In this document: piece after piece, positions 42,332 to 51,585 of the stretch
Layout: the number at the start of each line of letters is the position of its first letter
How positions within the stretch are numbered: position 1 is the first letter of the stretch
Assembly: GCA_964565765.1 (NCBI GenBank)
Contig: CAZMGF010000011.1
Coordinates: 1 to 61,439, forward strand
Length of the DNA stretch: 61,439 nt
Direction: 5' to 3'
Source of the DNA: Bog-1181 sp964565765
GTDB lineage: Bacteria; Oederibacteriota; PGYV01; Palsa-1178
Made by a program: the position numbers and the translations under genes
Notes under the pieces: model-generated
The model's database searches: none
The model's input: only the letters and a program-made list of their open reading frames with translations
Told to the model about the DNA's origin: nothing

Positions 42332-45300
42332 CTATTTGGCGACCATGAATTTTTTCGCCCTGAATTTTATTTCACCGCCGCCGGATTTCTGCGCTTTTAT
42401 AATATAATAGTAAACTCCCGGCGCAAATGACGCAGTATTCAGCGATATTATATTTGCCGGTGACTGCTGAAAATACTGGTCGTTTCTGGCTACGAGTATG
42501 CCGAGGACATTATAAACTTCCAGCGTTACCTGCGAGGCTTCATCAAGTCCGAATGCGAAATTCACCCTGTCTGAAGCCGGCTGCGGATAAGCGTATGTTG
42601 TCCCGCCTTCAGGAGTGGGAATGTTCGTAAGATTTTCAACAGGCGTCGTTGTCTGTGTCTGCGTGGCCGTTATAGTCTGTGTCTGGGTTAAAGTGCTGTC
42701 CGGCGTCTGTGTTGGTGAAGATGTAGAATCGGGGGTTATTGTTGGTGTAGCCGTCGGTGTAAAAGTTCCTGACGGCGTTGCGGAAGGAGTTGGTGATATT
42801 GTGGCCGTAAACGACTGTGTAACTGTTGGTGTGATTGTCTGCGTGTATGGAAGTGTCAGTACAATTCCCACATAAATAGTCACGCCGTTTATATTGCTGT
42901 TGTCAATATCCTGCGCCTGTATTGAAATGCTTTGTGGCAATGAAACAATAAATTGTGCGGTCAAAGTTGAAGCGTATATGTCAACATCTCCAATTCGACC
43001 GTTAAAAGATCCGCTACCGGAAGATGGAAATGAAGGCAATCCTGCTCCTGATGAAACAATAATACGGTCATAAATTTCATTTGTTTCCACATTTCCATAA
43101 ATATCCGCGGCCTGAACTGTAACTGCGAATGGCGCGCCCGATAATTGCAACAGCGCCGTTCCGGTGATGCCGTTGTACCATTTCATGGCCGTGCCGTCAT
43201 AATATCCGGTTCCTCCGGCTGTGTACAAACCCGGTGTTATCACCTGTAAGCCGTATGGTGTTCCAGGTAATGTATTAAAAAAAGGCGTTGTAAAATTACC
43301 TCCTGAAGGCGCAGCAATGGATGCCGTAACACTCACTCCATTCATGGCCGTATGAAAAGCAACATTGAACTGCGTTTCACCTGTAAGAGGATTGATATAA
43401 ACAGGCGCCGCATAAGGCGAATTTATATCGCCTGTGGTTATTGTCACAGGACTTCCGGCAACTCCTGCTGAAGCCGTCACATTGCCGTACATGTCGCATG
43501 AATATAGTTCAAACTGATATCCCGCGGGATTATGGGCCGCGTCATTTACAGAAGCACTGCCATTTGAACCAAAAACTTGCTGCGTTGTGTCATACATCAT
43601 AAAACCGGCAGGAGGAGCCGTTGTAAATACCCCGTTCTCCCTCTGCATACCGGGGCCTAGCAGCAGCAGCCTGCTGAATTGCCCGGGGGTTGTAATAATA
43701 TCACTGCTTGTACCTTCAATTCCGGAATACTCCGCTGTAACCTGCGTATCTATCTGTGGCGCCTTAAAAAGCTGCACAGCGGTCACAGTAACACCGTTCA
43801 TAAGCTGGCTTGTATACGGCCACATTGTATTAGCGCCGGTATTTGCCGTCAGGTTAACAAGATTGTTAAAGGGCGCTCCACCATTATTGTTATTACATGT
43901 ATTTCCAAATGCATCGGCCGCCGTTATGGTTAAAAATACCTGGGCGCCTGCTATAACCGGGCCTGCCGGAGCAGAAACAAAAAGTTTGTTAAAATCAGAG
44001 TGTCTGACAGGTATAGGCGGCGATACGTTGTACATATAGGAAAAATAATTTGCATTTATTGTTTGAAATCCCGTTGGCCCAACTGTTCCCAGAATCAGTC
44101 CGCTTTGTGAGACAAAAGCTCCTGCTGTAACTGTTACATAAACGCTGTTAGAAGCTAATAAATTTCCGTCAAGCGAGGCTTTCGGGTCACTTGAAGTCAT
44201 TTTGCAGTATGAAATGGGCTGGCTGTAAACCCTGTTATAATAAGAATCAACAAATAAAACCTGTAACCCTGCTCCTGTTCCGGCCTCCAGTGCATTTGGT
44301 ATCCCTGAATATCCTTCGTATCCCGGTATTCCAACAGCATTTAATCCCGGAAAATAACCCATTCCGTCGGTTAGAACAAGCAAGCCTGTTGCCGAACCGG
44401 CTGCTATATCAAAAATATTGGATGTGCCATTCCTGCTTCCATATACCGCGTAAATTATCGCCCCGCTCCCGTCAATTGCCGCGGAGCGCGCCCTGTACAT
44501 TGTCACCTGCATTGACGCTGTTCCTGAAACAAGGTTAACGGACAGTGTTGGAACAATTGTATAATTAGAAGTGCTGTAATTAGTATTCGCGCTTAATTGC
44601 ACCGGCCCGTTAACTGAAGTATCCACGACTCCCGGACTTGAATAAACCGTTATAACAATTGTAAAAGGCATTCCGGCTGTCTGGGTTGTAAGAGAATTTC
44701 CGGATGGCCCGGTAATTGATATCTGTGACATATTAACCACCGGGGTTGCGGACGGTGTAAGTTGATAAAAGGTCATATCCGGCAATTTTCCCGGCGCTAT
44801 ACCGCCGACTGAAATATTATCAGCCTCAGCGTATAATGATGAAGTCTGCAGTGCGTAATTGAACAAAAACGTTGCTGTCCCGTTGGAAAGAAATGTATCC
44901 TGTGGCAGCTGGTAATTGTCGTTTATTTTTGAATTCTGTGGGTCGCTTGTTGTAAGTGCTATTTCGTCATATCTTCCCGTAATAATGTTCCACCAGTTGT
45001 CAGTAATATTTACCGTGCATGTAACATCCATATTTATACACTGGGCATAAGGGGTATTGCCATAACCTTCCGCGGTTCCAGGCATCGGCGCCATACCCGG
45101 GGCCAGTACCTGCATCTTTGCTGCAGGAGCGGCGGTTACTAAGCAAGGCGTTGAATTTCCAAAATGGCCGGACTGGCTGCCCTGTGTATCGCTGAAATTG
45201 TCGCTGCCAAAAACCTGTGCGCTGAATGTCGCGGCCCTGTAAAAATATGCGGTTACAGTCTTAATGCCGCTGTCTGCGGTTGCAAATGTTACGGCCCATT

Positions 45301-46573
45301 TATTGTTCAATTCTCCGGTATTGGCGCCTGCAATTGACATTGTTGATTCATATGGTGAAATATAATCAGTTATCGATGAAATATATGTTGTTCCTGTATA
45401 ATCAGTCTTAACATTTCCAAACTGATCCATTGCTTTTATTACAGGATTAAACGACTGCCCTGCCGTTATGGTTGAAGGAATGTTTATAATGTTAAATGAA
45501 GAAATTGAACCCGGGCCAATGTTCATATTAATAGAGCCCGTGGTTTCGCCTGTTTGATCGCTCCCCTGGGTCAAAATATTTCCTTCCGTAAAAAATGTCG
45601 CAGTAAACGAACCTATTCCGCCTGAAAGAGAAATAACCGCGGTCTGGGTAGTTCCATTAATTACGGCCAGCGGATCCCCCGTGCTGATAGTTACTGAATC
45701 AGCAATGTTGTTTATAAGGTTTCCGTAGTTATCAGTAGCGTAAACTGTAATTGAGACAGGCGAACCGGCCGGAATAGTTGTTGGAGAACCTGAAACCCCT
45801 ATTAAAGGAAAACGATTTCCCGGTGTATAAACGTCACCAGGAGCAATAAAAACAAGATTCGCGTATGCTGAAGCGGATACATTAAAGGTGTTTGTAAAGC
45901 CTGATGCGGTATTATATGCCAGTTCTATTGAAGCGTTTGATATGGCCGGATAAACCCTGCCATGAAATGTTATAATTCCAGACGAAATTGAAAGTCCTGT
46001 AAAACTACTATAATTTGAGGCCAGCGGCGTAACTCCTGAAAAAGCTGAAACATTAGGAGTACCTGTAAATGTTGTCACAGTATTATTGAAAGCGTCAACA
46101 GCAGCGGCCTTAATATTGAACAATTGGCCCGCCGTTTCATTTGAAATATTCTGGACAGAATTGAAATGGTCAAGCGTTCCAAAAGTCAAGGGTATTGTGT
46201 CGTTTCCAGCAGAAGCCCCTCCGCTGTATGAGACCGTCAGCGACTGAGTTCCTGTCCCGGTAATTTTTAGTGTGACTGTAAAAACAGCTGTTCCAGAATT
46301 AAATGATTGTGAAACGGGCGCCAGAACGGCTGTGTTGTCTGTCGATGTTAATGTTGCCGTGCCTGATGCCGCGGTATCAATGGTCCAGTCCGCGTTACAT
46401 GTATAAACAGTTATATTAAAAGGCACGCCCGCCGTCTGCATGGACGCGTTTCCTGTCTTTGCGGCTCCTCCGGAAAATGATTCCCCGGGCGCTACTATTA
46501 ATAGCTGCGTCACTCCATAAACAGCCTGGCAGGCAAATAATAAGAAAAACAAGAAAAATAATTTTTTCCCCAT
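42332..46573 (-). CDS. Giant surface protein with Ig-like repeats and type IX-like C-terminal domain
   Basis: 1413 residues with a signal peptide (about 1-20). About ten Ig-like/invasin-type repeats of about 110 residues follow, each with the motif AGxPFxIxVxAxDxxGN (examples near AGQLFNIKAAAVDAFNN, AGSPVSITVYATDNYGN and AGAQVFLTITAADAFGN). A Thr/Pro linker lies at about 1240-1320. The C-terminal domain begins YAYPQPASDRVNFAFGLDE and ends YYYIIKAQKSGG plus a basic strand, as in type IX sorting domains. It is probably a cell-surface or secreted adhesin-like protein. A PorV-like gene follows in the same operon. Confidence 0.87.
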   Translation of the reverse strand: MGKKLFFLFFLLFACQAVYGVTQLLIVAPGESFSGGAAKTGNASMQTAGVPFNITVYTCNADWTIDTAASGTATLTSTDNTAVLAPVSQSFNSGTAVFTVTLKITGTGTQSLTVSYSGGASAGNDTIPLTFGTLDHFNSVQNISNETAGQLFNIKAAAVDAFNNTVTTFTGTPNVSAFSGVTPLASNYSSFTGLSISSGIITFHGRVYPAISNASIELAYNTASGFTNTFNVSASAYANLVFIAPGDVYTPGNRFPLIGVSGSPTTIPAGSPVSITVYATDNYGNLINNIADSVTISTGDPLAVINGTTQTAVISLSGGIGSFTATFFTEGNILTQGSDQTGETTGSINMNIGPGSISSFNIINIPSTITAGQSFNPVIKAMDQFGNVKTDYTGTTYISSITDYISPYESTMSIAGANTGELNNKWAVTFATADSGIKTVTAYFYRAATFSAQVFGSDNFSDTQGSQSGHFGNSTPCLVTAAPAAKMQVLAPGMAPMPGTAEGYGNTPYAQCINMDVTCTVNITDNWWNIITGRYDEIALTTSDPQNSKINDNYQLPQDTFLSNGTATFLFNYALQTSSLYAEADNISVGGIAPGKLPDMTFYQLTPSATPVVNMSQISITGPSGNSLTTQTAGMPFTIVITVYSSPGVVDTSVNGPVQLSANTNYSTSNYTIVPTLSVNLVSGTASMQVTMYRARSAAIDGSGAIIYAVYGSRNGTSNIFDIAAGSATGLLVLTDGMGYFPGLNAVGIPGYEGYSGIPNALEAGTGAGLQVLFVDSYYNRVYSQPISYCKMTSSDPKASLDGNLLASNSVYVTVTAGAFVSQSGLILGTVGPTGFQTINANYFSYMYNVSPPIPVRHSDFNKLFVSAPAGPVIAGAQVFLTITAADAFGNTCNNNNGGAPFNNLVNLTANTGANTMWPYTSQLMNGVTVTAVQLFKAPQIDTQVTAEYSGIEGTSSDIITTPGQFSRLLLLGPGMQRENGVFTTAPPAGFMMYDTTQQVFGSNGSASVNDAAHNPAGYQFELYSCDMYGNVTASAGVAGSPVTITTGDINSPYAAPVYINPLTGETQFNVAFHTAMNGVSVTASIAAPSGGNFTTPFFNTLPGTPYGLQVITPGLYTAGGTGYYDGTAMKWYNGITGTALLQLSGAPFAVTVQAADIYGNVETNEIYDRIIVSSGAGLPSFPSSGSGSFNGRIGDVDIYASTLTAQFIVSLPQSISIQAQDIDNSNINGVTIYVGIVLTLPYTQTITPTVTQSFTATISPTPSATPSGTFTPTATPTITPDSTSSPTQTPDSTLTQTQTITATQTQTTTPVENLTNIPTPEGGTTYAYPQPASDRVNFAFGLDEASQVTLEVYNVLGILVARNDQYFQQSPANIISLNTASFAPGVYYYIIKAQKSGGGEIKFRAKKFMVAK

Positions 46574-46636
46574 TTTTTAACCCCTGTTATTAAATTAAGA
46601 ATCCAAACCCTTATTAATAATCTGTTTTATTTCTAT

Positions 46637-46665
46637 ATATTATATCAATCCCATGAGGCAGTCAA
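46637..46665 (-). promoter_or_regulatory. Promoter of the surface protein/PorV operon
   Basis: On the minus strand TTGACT (46660-46665) with TAATAT (46637-46642) at 17 bases, or TATAAT (46639-46644) at 15 bases. Confidence 0.6.
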
Positions 46666-46703
46666 TTAGAAACGCTTCATAACGGGCAACAAATAGCTAA
46701 AAA

Positions 46704-47900
46704 TTATTTTTTCCTTATTATTGCCCCTTTTAAATAAAAGGTCTCGGGTATCGCCGTATTATACGGGTGGTCCTTTGCCTGGAAAAGCTGTCCCGCTATC
46801 TCCACCCTTATGTTCATGGACCTGGCCGCGTCTTTGGCCGATTTTATAAGTTCAGCCATTGAAATGTTATTTGAGCAGGAAAAAGTAAAAATAACGCCGT
46901 TATCCTTTAACACCTTAAAGGCCTTGCGGTGGAGGTCCTTGTAGCCCTTAATGCCGCCGGCTTTTTCCGCGCCGGATTTTGAAAACGGCGGCGGGTCGAG
47001 TATTATAAGGCCGTACTTTTCGCCGGCTGCGGCCGCCCGCTTTAGCTCGTCAAAGACATCTGATTTTACAAGACAGTAATTTTCAAGGGAATTAAGCTCC
47101 ATGTTTTTTTCAGCGGCCATTATTGCCGCGTCTGAAGTATCCACTCCCCTTGCCGATTTGGCCCCGAATTTAAGTGCAAATGCCGAAAAACTTCCCGTAT
47201 AGCAAAAAAGATCGAACAAATCCTCGCCGACGCAGTAATCTTTTATCTTTTCCCTGTTATCACGCTGGTCAAGGTAAAATCCGGTCTTTGACCCAGATAC
47301 GGGGTTAACCTCAAATTTAAGGCCGTTCTCTTCTATTATAACAGGGCCCGCTTTTCCCTTTATGTTCCCCTCAAAACGCTTAAGCCCCTCTTTTTCCCTT
47401 GCCGCTGAAAGTGATTTTTCATATATGACAGCGGGCGCGATAATTTTTTCAAGTATGGGGATGATTATCGGCTTTAATTTTTCCATTCCAAGGGTGTTTA
47501 TCTGGACCACCATTGTGGAAGCGTAAATGTCAACTATAAGCCCGGGAAGAAAATCAGACTCGGAATAAATGAGCCTTTTTGCGTTTGTACCTGTTATCTT
47601 TTCCCGCTTTTTTACCGCGGCTGTTATTTTTGCCTCAAGCATGCTTTCAACGGATTCCGGCCCGCTGTAAATTTCTTCCGGGGCCTTTAACGAGTCCAGC
47701 ATCCTGGCTGTTATCTTTGAATTTGTGTTGGCGTAACACATACCAGCATAATAACCGCCGGAAGTTTTTACAAAAGCCAGCGAGCCGTCGGTAAAAGCTT
47801 CGGGAAAAGAGGCTATCTCATTGTCGTAAATCCATGGATGTCCGGAAAAGAGGCGCTGCTCCTCGCCGGGTTTTAAAACGATTTCAGGAAGGCTTTTCAT
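46704..47900 (-). CDS. 23S rRNA cytosine methyltransferase RlmI-like
   Basis: 398 residues. A PUA-like N-terminal domain (about 1-75, RLFSGHPWIYDNEI) and a central RlmI-type domain lead to a class I methyltransferase domain. The latter has FYLDQRDNR, DLFCYTGSFSAFALKFGA and LDPPPFSKSG. RlmI methylates C1962 of 23S rRNA. The match is strong for the family; the exact rRNA site is assumed. It is the last gene of the 57.6-46.7 kb operon, 27 bases after glmS. Confidence 0.9.
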   Translation of the reverse strand: MKSLPEIVLKPGEEQRLFSGHPWIYDNEIASFPEAFTDGSLAFVKTSGGYYAGMCYANTNSKITARMLDSLKAPEEIYSGPESVESMLEAKITAAVKKREKITGTNAKRLIYSESDFLPGLIVDIYASTMVVQINTLGMEKLKPIIIPILEKIIAPAVIYEKSLSAAREKEGLKRFEGNIKGKAGPVIIEENGLKFEVNPVSGSKTGFYLDQRDNREKIKDYCVGEDLFDLFCYTGSFSAFALKFGAKSARGVDTSDAAIMAAEKNMELNSLENYCLVKSDVFDELKRAAAAGEKYGLIILDPPPFSKSGAEKAGGIKGYKDLHRKAFKVLKDNGVIFTFSCSNNISMAELIKSAKDAARSMNIRVEIAGQLFQAKDHPYNTAIPETFYLKGAIIRKK

Positions 47901-47927
47901 TTTACCTCACACTCCGCTTCAAGCGGG

Positions 47928-49742
47928 TCATTCTACCGTTACGCTTTTTGCCAGGTTCCTCGGTTTGTCCACGTCTATCCCTTTTTTTACGCCGATATAA
48001 TAGGCCAGCAGCTGCATGGGGATGGCCGCAAGCAGCGGATAATAATCTTCATCAATGTCCGGTATGTAAAATATATCATCGGCAAATCTTTTCATTGTGG
48101 CGTTGGATTTGTTTGTAATGGCTATTATGGTCCCCGAGCGCGCCTTTATTTCCTGAATGTTGCTGATTATTTTTTCATAAAGCGCGTTCTCGGGAGCTAT
48201 AAAAACATTTGGGGTTTTGTCGTCCACAAGGGCTATGGGCCCGTGTTTCATTTCGCCGGCCGCGTAGCCTTCGGCGTGGATGTAGGAAATTTCCTTGAGT
48301 TTAAGCGCCCCTTCAAGGGCCATCGGGTAATTCACGTTCCTGCCGTAATAAAGAAAATCCCTGAAACCGCTGAATTTCCCGGCTATCTTCTCAAGTTTTG
48401 CCTTGTCCTTTAATATATCCCTCATAAACCCCGGAACCATACGCAGATTTTTTATGCCGCATTTAAGCGCTTTTTCCCCGCCTTTACCCTTTATCCGCGC
48501 CATGTAAAGTGCAAACATGTAAAGCACAGCGAGCTGGCATGTGAAAGTTTTTGTGGAGGCCACGCCTATCTCCGGGCCGGCGTGTGTATATATCACGCCG
48601 TCAAGCATCCTGCTTAAAGTCGAGCCCACTACATTTACCACGGCTATGGAATAGCCGGCTTTTTTCTGTATGTTTTTAAATGCTTCAATGGTGTCTATTG
48701 TCTCGCCTGACTGCGACACGGCTATAAGAAGCGTGGATTTTCCAACTACGGCGCCGCCATAACGCATTTCAGAGGCCACTTCAACGCCTGTATTCACACC
48801 TGCATATTTCTCTATGATATATTTTGCCGTGTATGCCGCGTGATAGGATGTTCCGCAGGCGATTATCCTTATATCATCTATCCCCTTTAATTTTTCCGGG
48901 TCAATGTTCTCAAATTTTATTGTATCATCGGAAATCCTGTCGATTATGGTATCCTCAAAAGCCTGCGGCTGCTCGCATATTTCCTTGAGCATAAAATGGG
49001 GAAACCCCGATTTTTCCGCCTGCTCCGCGTTCCATTTAATTTCTTTTACCCGGCGTATCACTTTCTTCCCGCCGTTATAAATATTAACGCCCTCTTTTTT
49101 TATGATTGCCGCGTCGCCGTCCTCAAGAAAAACCGCATTTTTTGTGTATTTAAGAAAAGAGGGCACATCAGAGGCTATATAATTTTCACCTTTTCCAAGG
49201 CCTATTACCAAAGGTGAACCCTGTCTTGCGGCGATTATTTTGTCCGGCTCGCCGGAATATAGAATTACCATGGCGTACATGCCGCGTATCCGTTTGAGCG
49301 CGGAAAATACGGCCTTTTCAAAACCTTTTGAAATGTTTTCCTCTATCAGATGCGCGAATATCTCCGTATCTGTTTCAGAGGCGAATTTGTGTTTTTTCTT
49401 CTTAAGCTCTTCTTTGAGTTCAAAATAATTCTCTATTATTCCGTTGTGGATTATTGTTATTTTACCGCTGCAGTCGATATGCGGGTGGGCGTTTTCCTCG
49501 GACGGTTTCCCGTGGGTCGCCCATCTTGTGTGGCCGATGCCGGTGGTGCCGTTTATTTTCTTCCCTTTTATCTTTTCTTCAAGGTTGCCGAGCCTGCCCT
49601 TTGAGCGGAAACGCACTAGCCTGCCGCCGTCTATGACGGCTATACCCGCCGAATCATAGCCCCTGTATTCGAGCTTATGCAGCCCGTATATTATCCGCTC
49701 TGTGGCGTTCTCTTCCCCGATGTAGCCTATAATGCCGCACAT
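47928..49742 (-). CDS. glmS: Glutamine-fructose-6-phosphate aminotransferase
   Basis: 604 residues, the normal length. The N-terminus is MCGIIGYIG with the catalytic Cys after Met removal and LEYRGYDSAGIA. Two SIS domains follow (CGTSYHAAYTAKY and GRNVNYPMALEGALKLKEISYIHAEGYAAGEMKHGP), ending DKPRNLAKSVTVE. It makes glucosamine-6-phosphate for peptidoglycan and lipopolysaccharide. It is 20 bases after rsmA, so there is no room for a glmS ribozyme and none is seen. Confidence 0.97.
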   Translation of the reverse strand: MCGIIGYIGEENATERIIYGLHKLEYRGYDSAGIAVIDGGRLVRFRSKGRLGNLEEKIKGKKINGTTGIGHTRWATHGKPSEENAHPHIDCSGKITIIHNGIIENYFELKEELKKKKHKFASETDTEIFAHLIEENISKGFEKAVFSALKRIRGMYAMVILYSGEPDKIIAARQGSPLVIGLGKGENYIASDVPSFLKYTKNAVFLEDGDAAIIKKEGVNIYNGGKKVIRRVKEIKWNAEQAEKSGFPHFMLKEICEQPQAFEDTIIDRISDDTIKFENIDPEKLKGIDDIRIIACGTSYHAAYTAKYIIEKYAGVNTGVEVASEMRYGGAVVGKSTLLIAVSQSGETIDTIEAFKNIQKKAGYSIAVVNVVGSTLSRMLDGVIYTHAGPEIGVASTKTFTCQLAVLYMFALYMARIKGKGGEKALKCGIKNLRMVPGFMRDILKDKAKLEKIAGKFSGFRDFLYYGRNVNYPMALEGALKLKEISYIHAEGYAAGEMKHGPIALVDDKTPNVFIAPENALYEKIISNIQEIKARSGTIIAITNKSNATMKRFADDIFYIPDIDEDYYPLLAAIPMQLLAYYIGVKKGIDVDKPRNLAKSVTVE

Positions 49743-49762
49743 TTTTAATCCTCCGGTAAATA

Positions 49763-50584
49763 TTATTTATGGATGTAATTATACAATACGTTGGAGAGTT
49801 TTGCAAAAGCTAATAAGGGCGCTTCCTCCGCCCTTGCTTTTTCATCTATGCCGGCGGCCGCAAAGCCTTCTTTTACCGCGGCAGCGTCAAGTCCGGTCAC
49901 TCTTTTAACGTTGTTTGCCAGCATTTTTCTCCTCTGGTTGAAGCCGGCCCTGGTTATTTTAAAAAAAAGTTCCTCATCCAAAACCCCGAGCTCCGGGGCC
50001 TTTTCAAAATCCATCATTACAAAAGCAGAATCCACATCAGGCACCGGAAAAAAGGAACTCCTGTCGATTTTCAGCAGCATTTTTACCTGCGCGTGGTACT
50101 GGCAAAATATTGAAAGCGAACCGTATATTTTGGAACCCTCGGGCGCTGCCATGCGCTCCCCTACTTCCCGCTGCACGGTCAAAAACACTTTGCTGACCAT
50201 TTTTTTGTTAAGGATAAGCTTTTCTATTATCGGGGTGGTTATATAATAAGGTATGTTGCCTACGACTTTTATCCTGGCTGCCGGGTCCGGCACAATTGCC
50301 GCGAGGTCAAGCTCCATAAAGTCAGCATTTATAATCTGCAGGTTTTCAGGCGAGCCTATCTTGCCCCTTAATTTTGATATGGCTTCATTGTCTATTTCAA
50401 CCGCTATAACTTTTCCGGCGGAGGGCAGCAGCCTCTGTGTAAGTGCCCCGGCTCCCGGGCCTATCTCTATTATTGCCTCGCCCTTCTGCGGGTCGATGAG
50501 GGAGGCCATCTGCCCCAGCTTTGATGTATTGTGAAGGAAGTTCTGGCCAAGCCCTTTTTTATAGTAAAATTTTTTATCCGTCAT
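49763..50584 (-). CDS. rsmA: 16S rRNA (adenine1518-N6/adenine1519-N6)-dimethyltransferase
   Basis: 273 residues. GLGQNFLHN opens the protein, the SAM motif is EIGPGAGALTQRLL, and the catalytic loop is GNIPYYITTPII. A C-terminal helical domain closes it (RRKMLANNVKRV). It dimethylates two adjacent adenines near the 3' end of 16S rRNA. The start ATG overlaps the pdxA stop (ATGA). The pdxA-rsmA order matches the well-known surA-pdxA-rsmA arrangement. Confidence 0.96.
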   Translation of the reverse strand: MTDKKFYYKKGLGQNFLHNTSKLGQMASLIDPQKGEAIIEIGPGAGALTQRLLPSAGKVIAVEIDNEAISKLRGKIGSPENLQIINADFMELDLAAIVPDPAARIKVVGNIPYYITTPIIEKLILNKKMVSKVFLTVQREVGERMAAPEGSKIYGSLSIFCQYHAQVKMLLKIDRSSFFPVPDVDSAFVMMDFEKAPELGVLDEELFFKITRAGFNQRRKMLANNVKRVTGLDAAAVKEGFAAAGIDEKARAEEAPLLAFAKLSNVLYNYIHK

Positions 50585-51585
50585 TTATCCCTGTTTTTTG
50601 CCATGAGCAGCGCCGCTTTAACGGCCTCATAGATGGAATCATCCTTCGCAACGCCGGTTCCGGCTATGTCATACGCCGTTCCGTGGTCCGGTGAGGTCCT
50701 TATAATAGGAAGGCCGAGCGTAATGTTTACTCCGGTGTCAAATGAAAGAAGCTTCAGAGGTATGAGCCCCTGGTCATGGTACATGGCAAGAACCGCGTCG
50801 TGGCTCATGTTATTTACAACCCTGTGAAATATAGTATCCGATGGGTACGGGCCGTCGGCCTTTATGCCGGATAGCCTTGCTTTTTTAATTGCCGGCGCTA
50901 TTATTCTAGATTCTTCCACTCCAAACGCGCCGTTCTCTCCCGCATGAGGGTTTAACCCGCAAACTGCAATCGACGGATTTTTTATTCCGAAATCGCGCCT
51001 TAAGGATGAATCCGTAAGCTGCAGCAGCGTTTTTATTTTTGCGGCGTTGAGTTTTTTTGGCACGCTTTCAACTGAAGTGTGAATGGTGGCAAGCACAACC
51101 TTCAGTTTTTCGCCCATAAGCATCATGGCGTAATTTTTTGTCCCGGTGAATTTTGCGAGTATCTCTGTGTGACCGGGATAATTAATGCCCGCCATGTGAA
51201 GCGCGTGTTTGTTAATTGGCGCCGTAACAATGGCATCTATCTTTTTATCCATGGCAAGTTCAATGGCTTTTTTCAGGTAAATAAAGGAAGCTTTTCCGGC
51301 TTTTGCGCCTGCTTCGCCGGCAGCGTAATCACCAAGATGAAGCGCCTTCATATCAAGCAGAGGTATGGACATTCTTTCATTTTTTATTTTTTTAATATCT
51401 TCGATAGGTTTTATGGAAAGGCTGCCTGAAATCTTACGCTGCGCCGATAGCATGGGAAAAAGATCGCCTATGACGAATATGTCCGCAAGTGAATTGATGT
51501 CTTTTCTTAAAAATAGTTTCGCGATTATTTCCGGCCCCACTCCGGCCGCGTCTCCCATTGTTATGGCTATTTTATAACGCTTCAC
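50581..51585 (-). CDS. pdxA: 4-hydroxythreonine-4-phosphate dehydrogenase
   Basis: 334 residues from a GTG start that overlaps the hisS stop (GTGA, 51582-51585). The motifs ITMGDAAGVGPEIIAK, PGHTEILA, NPHAGENGAFG, DGPYPSDTIF and AMYHDQGLIPLK match PdxA and its metal-binding His residues. It performs the NAD-dependent step of DXP-dependent pyridoxal phosphate synthesis. Translation coupling with hisS and rsmA is visible. Confidence 0.96.
   Translation of the reverse strand: MKRYKIAITMGDAAGVGPEIIAKLFLRKDINSLADIFVIGDLFPMLSAQRKISGSLSIKPIEDIKKIKNERMSIPLLDMKALHLGDYAAGEAGAKAGKASFIYLKKAIELAMDKKIDAIVTAPINKHALHMAGINYPGHTEILAKFTGTKNYAMMLMGEKLKVVLATIHTSVESVPKKLNAAKIKTLLQLTDSSLRRDFGIKNPSIAVCGLNPHAGENGAFGVEESRIIAPAIKKARLSGIKADGPYPSDTIFHRVVNNMSHDAVLAMYHDQGLIPLKLLSFDTGVNITLGLPIIRTSPDHGTAYDIAGTGVAKDDSIYEAVKAALLMAKNRDK

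Noticed and set aside
47928..47950. Small hairpin at the glmS stop codon
   Set aside because: The stem is only five base pairs with a three-base loop and no T-run, so it is probably chance.
49743..49762. glmS ribozyme upstream of glmS
   Set aside because: Only 20 bases separate rsmA from glmS, too short for the ribozyme, and nothing resembling it is seen.
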